Below are positions 1 to 8,383 of a stretch of 64,000 nt of DNA, one piece after another (within the stretch, counting starts at the first letter, position 1; every line of letters starts with the position of its first letter). The DNA is from Enhygromyxa salina (GTDB lineage Bacteria > Myxococcota_A > Polyangia > Nannocystales > Nannocystaceae). The stretch is from positions 1 to 64,000 of the forward strand of contig NZ_PVNL01000032.1 in NCBI RefSeq assembly GCF_002994635.1, given 5' to 3'. A program made the position numbers and the translations under genes. A model generated the notes under the pieces. That model worked only from the letters and a program-made list of their open reading frames with translations, searched no databases and was not told the origin of the DNA.

Positions 1-1
1 A

Positions 2-2404
2 CCCAAGCCGGCCGTCGCTGAGCCACCACCGCCGCCGCCACCCAAGCCGGCCGCTGCCGAGCCCCCACCGCCTCCACCACCCGCCGAGCAACCCAAGAGC
101 GAGTGGGCGACCCGGGCCGGCAAGTGGCTCACGCCGATCTCGGCTGCTGCACCCGCTGGCGAGGACACCCGCTACGACCTCGAGCACTCGGCGGTCCGCG
201 TCGAGGTCGAGAAGCTCGAGTCGGTGACCTCGGGGCCGCCCGACTGGATGCTGGTCAAGCAGGGCTGCGACAAGCTGCTGCGCGAGAAGACCAAAGATCT
301 GACGCTTGCCTCGTACCTCGCGCGAGCGCTGTACGAGCTCGATGGACTCGACGGACTCGTCACGGGCTTCGCCTTGCTCGCCGAGATGTCCGAGAGCTTC
401 TGGGACGGCATGCAGCCGCCCAAGAAAAAGGAGAAGCGCCGAGCCAACGCGGTCACCTGGCTGTTCGATCCAGTCGAGCGCGCGCTCGCGGAGCTGCAGC
501 CGACTGCGAAGGACGCCAAGGCGCTGCACGAGCTCGACCGGGTCGCCAAGCACCTGTTTGCGGTGATCAGCGACAAGTATCAAGACCACGCGCCGGGCAC
601 CCGAGGCCTGCGCGACGCGCTGGCGCGGGCGAAGATGTCGGCCCCCGAGCCGCCGCCCGAGCCCAAGCCGGAGCCGAAGCCAGCCGCGGCCCCAGCGAGT
701 GCGAGCCAGCCAAGCTCCAGCCAGTCGAGCGCGAGCCCGGCGAGCCCGGCCGCGACGCCAGAGGCCACACCCGCGCCCGCGCCCGCGCCCGAGCCCGAGC
801 GCCCCAGCTTCGACGCCCCCGCGCTCGCGGCCAAGTGGACCGCCCCGATCCCAGGCAGCAACCCCGTCGGCGAAGACGCGCGCTACGAGCCCGCGCACGA
901 GAGCACCCGCAACGAGGTCGGCAAGCTCGAGTCGGTGACCGGCGGCGAGGTCGACTGGGACGCGGTCAAGCGCGACGCGACGACGATCCTTGTCGAGAAG
1001 AACAAGGACCTGCTGATCGCCGCGTACCTGGCCCGGGCGCTCCACGTGCAGGGCGGGTTCAAGGGGTTGGTCCAGGGCATGGCGCTGCTGTCCGAGCTGT
1101 GTGAGCAGTTCTGGGATGGCATGCAGCCGCCCAAGAAAAAGGAAAAGCGCCGCGCCAACGCGCTCAGCTGGCTGTTCGACCAGCTCGAGCGCGAGATCGT
1201 CGAGTACAAGCCCGAGGCCAAGGAGGCCGGCGACATCGCGCTGCTCGGGCTGGCCTACAAGCACATGGTCTCGGTCATCGGACAGAAGTTCGAGACCCAC
1301 GCGCCCGGGACCCGAGGCTTGCGCGACGCGATCTCGCGGCTCGAGATGTCGGTGCCGAAGCCGGAGCCGAAGCCGGAGCCGAAGCCCGAGCCCAAGCCCG
1401 TGGTTCAGACCCAGGCCGCCGCGCCGCCGCCCGCCGCCGCGCCTGCTCCAGCCGCGAGCTCGGGCGCCGCGATCTCGGCTCCTGCAGCCCAGGCCGCGCC
1501 CGCCAGCGCCGATCAGATCGTCGACTACCTGCGCAAGGTCGGCGATGACTTCGTGTCCGCGGCCGCCAAGCTGCGCGAGGCCAACCTCGCCGATCCGCTG
1601 CCGTACAGGATCATGCGGATCGCGTTGTTCCTGCACATCAGCAACCCGCCGCCGTCCGGGCCCGACGGCAACCTCAAGCTCCCGCCGCCGCCGCCCGACG
1701 TGATCAAGCGCCTCGACCTGATGCGCGCCAACGCCAAGTGGGCCGCGATCGTCGAGGAGTGCGAGGGCTCGCTCAAGCGGTTCCGGTTCAGCATCGATCT
1801 ACATCAGCGATCCGCCCAGGCGCTCGCCGGGCTCGGACACGCCGAGGCCCAGGAGGCGGTGGTCGACGGCGTTCGCTCATTGATCAGTCGGATGCCCACG
1901 CTGTTGGCGTTGGGCTTTCGCGACGGCACCCCGCTGTGCGGTCCCGAGGCGCGCGCGTGGATCAACGACGAGGTCCTCGCGGACAGCGGCGGCGGCGGTG
2001 GTGGTGGTGGACCGGGTGGTCTGCCCGAGGCGATCCAAGAGCGGATCAGCGAGGCCAAGAAGACCGCGGCGGGCGGCAAGTTTGCCGAGGCCGCAGCGGA
2101 CATGCAAAAGGCGATCGACGAGGCCGGCACCGCCCGCAACCGATTCCTGGTGCGGATGGCCCTGGCCGAGATGGCCTCGGCTGGTGCCGCGCGTGTGGCC
2201 TTGGGCGTGTACTCGGGGCTGGCCCGCGAGGCCGAGGCGCTGGGCATCGATCAGTGGGAGCCCGAGCTCGCGGCTCGCTGTCTGCAGGGCCTGTGTCGCG
2301 CCCAAGCCGACGCCGCCAAGGCCAAGCCGCCGCTGAGCATCGATCCGGCGTTCGAGCGGCTGTGTCGGATCGATCCCGCCACCGCGGCCAGCCTCAAGGA
2401 GTGA
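2..2404 (+). CDS. tssA: TssA-like type VI secretion protein with two ImpA_N modules (5' end cut by window)
   Basis: Reads in frame from the window edge, so the start is missing; 800 residues are visible. After Pro-rich sequence, an ImpA_N-type module starts near visible residue 42 (PISAAAPAGEDTRYD) and runs to about 205, with the hallmark FWDGMQPPKKKEKRRAN. A second, clearly related module starts near residue 276 (PIPGSNPVGEDARYE) and repeats that hallmark. Pro/Glu/Ala linkers separate the modules. The C-terminal 300 residues resemble the VasJ/TssA helical region, with a Gly run near residue 663. TssA proteins cap and prime assembly of the T6SS tube and sheath in the cytoplasm. The Pro-rich start hints at yet another module upstream. 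Sheath and Hcp genes follow on the same strand. Family assignment is confident; the exact TssA subclass is not. Confidence 0.8.
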   Translation, partial: PKPAVAEPPPPPPPKPAAAEPPPPPPPAEQPKSEWATRAGKWLTPISAAAPAGEDTRYDLEHSAVRVEVEKLESVTSGPPDWMLVKQGCDKLLREKTKDLTLASYLARALYELDGLDGLVTGFALLAEMSESFWDGMQPPKKKEKRRANAVTWLFDPVERALAELQPTAKDAKALHELDRVAKHLFAVISDKYQDHAPGTRGLRDALARAKMSAPEPPPEPKPEPKPAAAPASASQPSSSQSSASPASPAATPEATPAPAPAPEPERPSFDAPALAAKWTAPIPGSNPVGEDARYEPAHESTRNEVGKLESVTGGEVDWDAVKRDATTILVEKNKDLLIAAYLARALHVQGGFKGLVQGMALLSELCEQFWDGMQPPKKKEKRRANALSWLFDQLEREIVEYKPEAKEAGDIALLGLAYKHMVSVIGQKFETHAPGTRGLRDAISRLEMSVPKPEPKPEPKPEPKPVVQTQAAAPPPAAAPAPAASSGAAISAPAAQAAPASADQIVDYLRKVGDDFVSAAAKLREANLADPLPYRIMRIALFLHISNPPPSGPDGNLKLPPPPPDVIKRLDLMRANAKWAAIVEECEGSLKRFRFSIDLHQRSAQALAGLGHAEAQEAVVDGVRSLISRMPTLLALGFRDGTPLCGPEARAWINDEVLADSGGGGGGGGPGGLPEAIQERISEAKKTAAGGKFAEAAADMQKAIDEAGTARNRFLVRMALAEMASAGAARVALGVYSGLAREAEALGIDQWEPELAARCLQGLCRAQADAAKAKPPLSIDPAFERLCRIDPATAASLKE

Positions 2405-2656
2405 TCGGGTTCAGCTCGTGACCACGGCGTGGGTGGGCGATCGCCCCATCTTCACCGACGAGCCCCCGTGACCCCTCGGAACCGGACGCCGTGGGCTGTT
2501 TCAGCGCGCAGCCGGGCATTTCCAAGTGGAGTGTCGGCGACTTTTTCGCTACGCTGCGTGCGGCGCTCGACGACTGCGTAGCGGTGGATGAACTTCCGAT
2601 GAACGCCCACTGACCTGGGACCGCGCCACCGTTTCAAATCTCGCCCAACTCTTCTC

Positions 2657-4390
2657 ATGACCAGCTCCGACGCTCGCGAGTCATCCCATGTCCACTGGCT
2701 GCTGCTGGGCTCGCTGTCCATTGGCAGCGACGGCACCCCGAGCGGGCGCCGCTTTGCGCTCGACACAGACAGCTTCGCCGAGGCCTTCCGCGACGCGAAG
2801 CTGAGCGCGAAGGTCGACATCGGACCGGCGCTCGGCTCGGCTGGCGCGCATCAGGTCGAGCTCCGCTTCGAGCAGCTCAAGCAGTACAGCATGAAGCACG
2901 TGCTCGCCTCGGTGCCCGTGCTCGAGCCGCTGCGCAAGCTGGCCGATGATCTCGGCGGTCCGTCGTCGCGGCGCCCGTCCGACGAGGCCGCGATCGCCAA
3001 GGTCGTCGAGCTCATCGGTGAAGGTCCGCTCGCGGCCGAGCTCCGCAGCGCGTTCGCTGGCGCGGAGTCACAGGCCCAGGATCAAGCCGAGCCCGCGTCG
3101 CTCAATCAGAGCGCGGGGCAGACTGAAGTTCAAAGTGACAGCGCCAACCAGGCGCTGGTGGGCGAGCTGCTCGAGCAGCACGAGACCAAGCAGGTCGACA
3201 CCAAGCGCGCCGTCGACTCGTTCATCGCGGCGGTCCGCGGCAAGAAGCCCAGCACCAGCGGCGGCAAGCCCCAGCCCGCCAATCGGCGCGCGCGCGAGCT
3301 GGTCGAGACCGCGGTCTACGGCGCGGTCTCGGCGATCCTCACCGACCCCAAGGTCACCCAGCCCGAGGCGCTGTGGCGGGGTCTCCAGCTGATCGTCAAG
3401 CAGGCCCCCAAGCGCGCGGCGATGCTCGTGGAGATCGTCGACGTCGCGCCCGACGGCATCGAGGCCGCGCTGCGCGAGTGCCTCGACGACGAGCCGATGA
3501 ATCGGCCTGATGCGTTCTTCTGCTTCGATCGCATCGAAGATCCCGCGCGCCTGGCCGAGCTGGCCTCGGCCGCAGAAGACATGTACGCACCGATCGTCGT
3601 CGGTGTCGGGCCGGCAGTGTTCGGCGTCGAAGATCCCGAGCAGGTCATGCAGGCGCTGCGCGACGCCAAGCCCGATCCGGCCGCGGCCATGGTCGAGGGG
3701 TGGGCGGAGCTGCGCGCCGACGAGGTCTCGCGCTGGCTCAGCGTCACGACCAACGACGTGGTGGTCGCAAGCGAGGGCGCAGGCGCAGCGCGACGGACCG
3801 TGCTCGGCAGCTCGGTGTTCGCGGTCGCGGCGATGATCGCGGCCAGCTACCGTCACACTGGTGGGTTTGCCCGCATCACGGGCAAGGATGGGTCACTCAA
3901 GTCGCCCGGTCTGCGCGAGGTCGAGACCGGCCGTGAGGCTGGATCGGCGATCCCCACCGCCGCGTTCTTTTCGATCCGCGCTCAGGGCGAGCTTGCCGAT
4001 GTGGGTGTGATTGGCCTCGGCAGCGGTCGGAATACGGACATGATCGCGCTCTCGAACGTGCCGACGGTCCGAGGATCGAAAGACGCTGTCCCACTACCGG
4101 CACAAATCCTGACCGGGCGGCTGGTGCGCTTCGCCCGTTGGGTGTGCGATCAAGTCCCGGCCGGCCAAACCCGCGAACAGGTCGTGAAGCTGTTCAAAGA
4201 CGCCGCGACGGTGTTTTTGTTTCCAGGTATCAGCGGCCAAAACGGCGGGGGCGCGGAGCTTCACGCGGGCATCGTCGACGAGGGTGGGACACCAGCCATC
4301 CGATTGGTGGCGAACGTGCATCCGCGACTCGCCGGGGTTCCCTTCGAGGTCGGTTTCGACCTCCCCCTCGGGGTGGCGCTCGTCGATTGA
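2657..4390 (+). CDS. Fused T6SS contractile sheath protein (TssB-like + TssC-like)
   Basis: 577 residues. Residues about 12-98 look like a TssB/VipA small sheath subunit: a beta-strand start, the DTDSFAEAFRDAKLSAKVDI segment, then VELRFEQLKQYSMKHVLASVPVLEPLRKL, which corresponds to the VipA segment before the VipB-binding helix. A charged linker of about 100 residues follows. From about 210 onward the order of features matches TssC/VipB: SAILTDPKVTQPEALWRGLQLIV, a central PTAAFFSIRAQGELADVGVIGL segment, and a helical end with LVRFARWVCDQVPAGQTREQV. TssB and TssC are normally separate proteins of about 170 and 490 residues, so this is a compact fusion. It would form the cytoplasmic sheath around the Hcp tube. 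The ATG follows a 250-bp non-coding stretch after tssA. The fusion is my reading from motifs, not a profile search. Confidence 0.72.
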   Translation: MTSSDARESSHVHWLLLGSLSIGSDGTPSGRRFALDTDSFAEAFRDAKLSAKVDIGPALGSAGAHQVELRFEQLKQYSMKHVLASVPVLEPLRKLADDLGGPSSRRPSDEAAIAKVVELIGEGPLAAELRSAFAGAESQAQDQAEPASLNQSAGQTEVQSDSANQALVGELLEQHETKQVDTKRAVDSFIAAVRGKKPSTSGGKPQPANRRARELVETAVYGAVSAILTDPKVTQPEALWRGLQLIVKQAPKRAAMLVEIVDVAPDGIEAALRECLDDEPMNRPDAFFCFDRIEDPARLAELASAAEDMYAPIVVGVGPAVFGVEDPEQVMQALRDAKPDPAAAMVEGWAELRADEVSRWLSVTTNDVVVASEGAGAARRTVLGSSVFAVAAMIAASYRHTGGFARITGKDGSLKSPGLREVETGREAGSAIPTAAFFSIRAQGELADVGVIGLGSGRNTDMIALSNVPTVRGSKDAVPLPAQILTGRLVRFARWVCDQVPAGQTREQVVKLFKDAATVFLFPGISGQNGGGAELHAGIVDEGGTPAIRLVANVHPRLAGVPFEVGFDLPLGVALVD

Positions 4391-4403
4391 GCGACACTTG
4401 AGC

Positions 4404-4433
4404 TTGACATCATACACATTGCAGACCTAACGT
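4404..4433 (+). promoter_or_regulatory. Candidate sigma-70 promoter of hcp
   Basis: A perfect TTGACA at 4404-4409 is followed after 18 bp by TAACGT at 4428-4433. It lies in the 99-bp gap between the sheath gene and hcp, so hcp, which is needed in large amounts, probably has its own promoter. Confidence 0.55.
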
Positions 4434-4452
4434 CTCCGCGCATCGGGAGACG
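4431..4452 (+). promoter_or_regulatory. Inverted repeat in the hcp leader
   Basis: CGTCTCC at 4431-4437 pairs perfectly with GGAGACG at 4446-4452 across an 8-nt loop. It overlaps the predicted -10/start-site region and would sit at the 5' end of the hcp mRNA. It could be an operator or an mRNA-stabilising hairpin; the sequence alone does not decide. Confidence 0.45.
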
Positions 4453-4489
4453 ACGACCGAAACCGGGAAGTAGCGAATAGGAACCGAAA

Positions 4490-4984
4490 ATGGCTGAGAC
4501 AGTACACCTCTACCTGAAGTCAAACGGCAGCGATATCCAAGGCCAGTCCACCCAGACGAGCCTCGGTCGTGCGGACTCGATCGAGTGCCTCTATTTCGAG
4601 GACTCCGTTCGAACGGCGCGCGAGAAGGGCTCCGGCCTGGCAACTGGGCGTCGGACCTACGAGCCGATCCGCATCTTGAAGCGGATCGACAAGTCGTCCC
4701 CGCTGCTCGCCAAGGCGCTGTGCAACAACGAGAAGGTCGACGGGATCTTCAAGTTCTTCCGGCCCAACGAAGACACCGGCGAGACCGAGCACTTCTTCAC
4801 CGTGGAGTTCCAGAAGGGGCGCCTCGGCGGCATCAAGCGTGTCTCGCCGAACGTCATCGACCCCGCGGCAGGAGGAGATCCACCCACCGAGGAGGTCACG
4901 TTCGTGTTCCACACGATCATTTGGACCTTCGAAGATGGCGGCGCGACGCACGAAGACTCGTGGGACAAGGGCGACGCCGGCTGA
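4490..4984 (+). CDS. hcp: Hcp, T6SS inner tube protein
   Basis: 164 residues, the normal size of Hcp (TssD). It opens with a strand resembling the Hcp N-terminus (VHLYLKSNGSDIQG), then IECLYFEDSV, RTYEPIRILKRIDKSSPLLAKAL (the extended loop and helix typical of Hcp), and ends with a strand carrying TFVFHTIIWTFEDGG. Hexameric Hcp rings stack into the tube that the sheath fires, and Hcp is itself secreted. An AGGA site precedes the ATG. Its location just after a sheath gene supports the call. A strong hairpin terminator follows. Confidence 0.9.
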   Translation: MAETVHLYLKSNGSDIQGQSTQTSLGRADSIECLYFEDSVRTAREKGSGLATGRRTYEPIRILKRIDKSSPLLAKALCNNEKVDGIFKFFRPNEDTGETEHFFTVEFQKGRLGGIKRVSPNVIDPAAGGDPPTEEVTFVFHTIIWTFEDGGATHEDSWDKGDAG

Positions 4985-5010
4985 GCGCGGCCGCCCACCA
5001 ACGAACGCAA

Positions 5011-5041
5011 AGGGGTCACCTTCGGGTGGCCTCTTTTATTT
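5011..5041. terminator. Bidirectional hairpin terminator between hcp and the convergent membrane protein gene
   Basis: A 10-bp stem (AGGGGTCACC / GGTGGCCTCT, two G-T pairs) closed by a TTCG tetraloop is followed by TTTATTT. It directly follows hcp and overlaps the last codons of the gene coming from the other strand. Confidence 0.8.
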
Positions 5042-6508
5042 AAGTTCATCCTCGAATGGCCAGCCCATCGGATCCGTGACGAATAGCTGACCTGGGCGGC
5101 GACCGAACCACCATGCGCCGTAGAGCTCCCACGCCGCACCCAGCACGACCAGCAGCGGAAACCACGGTCGCTTGGCGCCGCCGCCAAACACGATCGCCAC
5201 CAACACCAGCGGTAGCCAGTCGACGGCGAATCGATACGAGAACTGCAGCTGCCCGCTGTTTTGGTAGAGCAGCGAGGGCAGGGCGACCGCGAGCGCGCTG
5301 AGCAGCAACCCCCAGCGCTGTGGGCAGCGCTCGCGCGCGAGACCCAGCGCCAGCACCCAGGGCGCGCCCAGCAGCAAGCTCGAGCCGTGAATCGACACGC
5401 GGGGACCGAGCCCGTCCCACGGTCCGTCGCGCCACACGGGCATCAGCGAGAACAGGCAGCGGACGTTGCGGCCGAAGTACTCGGTCGAGAACATCCCGAC
5501 CTCCTGCATGCGCTGCTGCCAGCGAATGTCGAGGAATCGGTGGCCGAACTCGACGGGGTCTTCGAAGCGCGCATAGTTGTGGGCCATGAGCGCCGCGCCG
5601 ATCAACGCGAGCGGCGTCGCGAAGCGCAGCGCCGCCACCACCCGCTCGCGGCCGCTGGTCTCGCGCCACCACTCACCCACGAACAGCGGCAGCGCGAACG
5701 CCAGGTGCGGACGGCACGAGACCGCGAGCGCCAGGAACAACCCAGCCAGCGCGGGCCGGCGACAATTCCAGCTCATCGAGATGTACAGACACAGACACAG
5801 CGCCCCGCAGATCTGCGCCGTGAACCACACCCGCCCGTGCGCGCCCACGAAGGCCGCCGGGCTAGCGAAGGTCCAGGCCGCGATCGCCCACAGGTGCTCG
5901 CGCCCGCGACCCGGCCCCCAGCCGTCTGGGGTCCCGCGCTCGCGGTCGAACAGTCGCAGCAGGACCACGGGGATCAGCGCCGCGAAGATGCACGTCAGCA
6001 GCACGTCGCGGGTTGCGAGCCCGCGGACCGCCACGACCGGGAGCATCGCCAGCGCAGGTCCGGGCGGAAAGCTGACGTACCAGGTCTCCTCGCGCGACAC
6101 GATGTCGCGGCGCGACAGCTCGCGCAGCTCGTGGTCGACACCGAGCAGCAACCACGCCTCGGTGCCCGTGCGCTTGAGCGCCAGACACTCGCTGGTCTTG
6201 CACGGAAACCCGCGGACCTGCGAGCCGTCGCGCAGCTCGAGGGTCCAGACCCGGGCCCAGTCGTCGTAGCTGTGGTGCTTGCACTGCTTGGCGCGGCGCA
6301 GCTCGGGCGTGCAGTAGCCGGCCGGCTTGCCCTCGTGGCTGAGCTGCCCGTCGAGCCACGAGCTGGCCAGGTGCACGTAGTGGTTGTCGTGGCTGGGCTT
6401 GGCCAGGCGCTTGGGCCCCGCCAAGAAGCACAGCCCGACCAGCGCGATCAGGAACGCGGCGAGCGGGGCGAGATATTTGCGGTCGAGCAGCCTGGTTCGC
6501 TCGCGCAC
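5036..6508 (-). CDS. GT-C-type polytopic membrane protein, probable glycosyltransferase 39/87-like
   Basis: 490 residues with about ten hydrophobic segments. The first transmembrane helix (residues 12-30) is followed by a large extracytoplasmic loop with DNHYVHLASSWLDGQL and four Cys, then a SFPPGPALAMLPV segment before the next membrane helices. This layout (short N-terminus, first loop with acidic/His residues, many helices) resembles lipid-linked-sugar glycosyltransferases of the GT-C fold, such as families 39 and 87. Substrate unknown. The GTG start lies 47 bp from the start of the divergent AEC gene. Its 3' end runs into the hcp terminator. The class is inferred from topology and short motifs. 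Confidence 0.55.
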   Translation of the reverse strand: MRERTRLLDRKYLAPLAAFLIALVGLCFLAGPKRLAKPSHDNHYVHLASSWLDGQLSHEGKPAGYCTPELRRAKQCKHHSYDDWARVWTLELRDGSQVRGFPCKTSECLALKRTGTEAWLLLGVDHELRELSRRDIVSREETWYVSFPPGPALAMLPVVAVRGLATRDVLLTCIFAALIPVVLLRLFDRERGTPDGWGPGRGREHLWAIAAWTFASPAAFVGAHGRVWFTAQICGALCLCLYISMSWNCRRPALAGLFLALAVSCRPHLAFALPLFVGEWWRETSGRERVVAALRFATPLALIGAALMAHNYARFEDPVEFGHRFLDIRWQQRMQEVGMFSTEYFGRNVRCLFSLMPVWRDGPWDGLGPRVSIHGSSLLLGAPWVLALGLARERCPQRWGLLLSALAVALPSLLYQNSGQLQFSYRFAVDWLPLVLVAIVFGGGAKRPWFPLLVVLGAAWELYGAWWFGRRPGQLFVTDPMGWPFEDELK

Positions 6509-6542
6509 GGCGGTGGTTTTAGCTGGTTGTGGGGCGCTCTGG

Positions 6543-6548
6543 TAGGTT
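6543..6548 (+). promoter_or_regulatory. Leaderless -10 element (TAGGTT) of the AEC gene
   Basis: TAGGTT ends 7 nt before the GTG at 6556, so transcription would start at about 6555. This is why I prefer 6556 over the upstream GTG at 6529. Confidence 0.5.
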
Positions 6549-6555
6549 GCTGACC

Positions 6556-7506
6556 GTGCTCGCGGCCGCTTCGCCCTTGCTCCTCGCGCTGGCGGCGGGG
6601 TTTGTGTTTGGGCTGGCGAAGCTGTTCGAGCGGACCGATCAGGCGATCGCGGCGCTCAATCGGTTCTGCCTGTACCTGGCGTTCCCGGCCCTGATCTTCG
6701 CCAACGTGTACACGGCCGAGCTCGCCGTGCGCGAGCTGGCCGGGTTCGTGGCGGCCTCGATCGTGCCGACCTTGGCGCTGTTGCTGCTGATCGGCGCGAC
6801 CACCAGGCGGGTCGAGCCCCACGCCCGCGCGGCCATGGGGCTGGGCGCGGGCCTGGGCAACATCGCGTACCTGGGGATCCCCGCGTGCGCGGCCTTGCTC
6901 GGGCCGCAGGTGGTCGGGCTGGCGTCGCTGTCGGCGGCCCTGCACATCGTGGTGACGATCCCGCTCGGGACCTGGCTGCTGCTGCGCTGGGGGCCGCGGG
7001 CGAGCACGCAGACGCGGGCGCGGCCGCTGTCCGGTCCGCTGGCGCGGGCGCTTCGGCAGCCGCTGGTGTGGGCGCCGATCCTCGCGTTGCTCGCTCGCGC
7101 CGCGCCCGGGTCCTGGCTCGCGCCGGTCATCGGGCCCATGCAGTGGATCGGAGCCGCCGCCAGCCCAGTCGCGCTGTTCATGATCGGGCTGTACTTGCAC
7201 GCGCAGCGCCGCGAGCTGCTGCGGCTGCGCTGGACCGACGCCGCCATGATCGCCGCGAAGCTGGTGCTGCTGCCAGCGCTGGCGCTCGGCTGCGTGCTCG
7301 CGTGTCGACAGCTGAACGCGATCAGCCTCGAGGCCGGGAAGGTCGTGCTGATTCAGGCCAGCATGCCCACGGCGATCACCACCTTCGCGCTGGCCGAGGA
7401 GTATGGGATCGGGCGCGAGGCGATCGTGCGGGGGATCGTCGGGAGCACGATCTTGTTCATGCTCAGCTTCCCGGTGCTGGCGCCCATGCTGCTGGCGCAG
7501 CTGTGA
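6556..7506 (+). CDS. AEC-family transporter (auxin efflux carrier fold)
   Basis: 316 residues, normal for bacterial AEC permeases (PF03547). Ten hydrophobic helices in two halves. The first half has LNRFCLYLAFPALIFANVY, the usual motif of AEC helix 2, and the end has VVLIQASMPTAITTFALAEEYG, the conserved crossover motif near the C-terminus. Known bacterial members export or import malate, malonate and other small organic anions; the substrate here is unknown. The start was set at GTG 6556 because a TAGGTT box lies 7 nt upstream. The gene ends 19 bp from the convergent lipoprotein gene at 7526. Confidence 0.85.
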   Translation: MLAAASPLLLALAAGFVFGLAKLFERTDQAIAALNRFCLYLAFPALIFANVYTAELAVRELAGFVAASIVPTLALLLLIGATTRRVEPHARAAMGLGAGLGNIAYLGIPACAALLGPQVVGLASLSAALHIVVTIPLGTWLLLRWGPRASTQTRARPLSGPLARALRQPLVWAPILALLARAAPGSWLAPVIGPMQWIGAAASPVALFMIGLYLHAQRRELLRLRWTDAAMIAAKLVLLPALALGCVLACRQLNAISLEAGKVVLIQASMPTAITTFALAEEYGIGREAIVRGIVGSTILFMLSFPVLAPMLLAQL

Positions 7507-7525
7507 AAGACTCGTGCGGGACGTG

Positions 7526-8377
7526 TCAGGGGTTCGGCTGGCAGAGCACGATCGTCGAGTCGAACGCGTCCCGAACCGTGCTCTCGCGCAGCTTCGGGTC
7601 CGCGATCGCGTCGAGCCCCTCGCTGGGGAAGAACTGACGGAATGACGAATATGCCTGCTTGCAGTCCCCCGCCCGCGCGAAGCACATCGCGCTGGTGTAG
7701 AACAGCGCCTGCTGGCCACCGGTGATCTGCGTGTCCTCGACGTCACGCGGCGGGACCTTGGGCCCGAGGTCGACGATGATCGCAACGCGATCGCGGCAGA
7801 ACGCCGAGTCGCGCTTGTTCATGTACGCGCCATCAGTGAGGTCCTGCAGCGCGACCAACAGACGATCGCGGTCGGTCGCGTCGCCGCCACGGCAGCGCAT
7901 GGAGGCGATGCTCTCGGCCGTGCGCGCGGCCAGCTCGGGGGTGAACGCGGCCTCCCGCTCGTACCACTGCTTCACGCGCGCCTTGCCAGCTTGGCACTGA
8001 CCGATCAGCATCTCGCACTGGGCCCGCGTCATCACCAGGTGGACCTCGTACTTGGGATCCAGGGCCTTGACGCGGTCGAGATCCGCGAGGCAGCCGGGCC
8101 CGTCGCCGTGCATCATCTTGCGATTGGCCGCGGCGACCAGCTCGGACAGATCGTTTGACGCGCTGGGGTTGGCTGGCCCCGAGCTGGGGTCTTGCGGATC
8201 GGCCTCGGGGGTCGGGCCAGCGACCTGGGGCTGCGGCTGCGGAGAGCCGGAGTCAGCGCAGTCGCAGACCGGACAGTCGGCCGCGGCGCGGGACCCCGCT
8301 GGACGATCACACGCGGCCAGCGACACGCCCAGGGCGAGCCCAACCACCGCACAGCCAACACCAATGATCCGCTGCAT
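7526..8377 (-). CDS. Lipoprotein with C-terminal GCL-repeat domain, paralogue of the next upstream gene
   Basis: 283 residues from the ATG; a GTG two codons earlier abuts the upstream stop and is also possible. Signal peptide with lipobox SLAAC, Cys23, then a Pro/Ser/Asp linker. From residue about 80 a helical domain carries GPGCLADLDRVKALDPKYE, a CxxxxGQCQAGK motif, MRCRGGDATDRDRLLVALQDL and several paired Cys. The same order of motifs is found in the C-terminal half of the 8384-9907 protein, so the two are tandem paralogues. The pattern suggests helical-hairpin, TPR-like units joined by disulphides. Likely anchored in the cell envelope. I do not recognise a named family. Confidence 0.75.
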   Translation of the reverse strand: MQRIIGVGCAVVGLALGVSLAACDRPAGSRAAADCPVCDCADSGSPQPQPQVAGPTPEADPQDPSSGPANPSASNDLSELVAAANRKMMHGDGPGCLADLDRVKALDPKYEVHLVMTRAQCEMLIGQCQAGKARVKQWYEREAAFTPELAARTAESIASMRCRGGDATDRDRLLVALQDLTDGAYMNKRDSAFCRDRVAIIVDLGPKVPPRDVEDTQITGGQQALFYTSAMCFARAGDCKQAYSSFRQFFPSEGLDAIADPKLRESTVRDAFDSTIVLCQPNP

Positions 8378-8383
8378 GCTCAC

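Noticed and set aside
2..4984. Phage tail or extracellular contractile injection system instead of T6SS
   Set aside because: ImpA_N modules and a canonical Hcp are T6SS-specific; no baseplate, tape-measure or spike gene of a phage type is present in the window.
5261..6553. 430-codon plus-strand frame over the GT-C membrane protein
   Set aside because: Arg/Gln-rich shadow; the minus strand shows ordered membrane helices.
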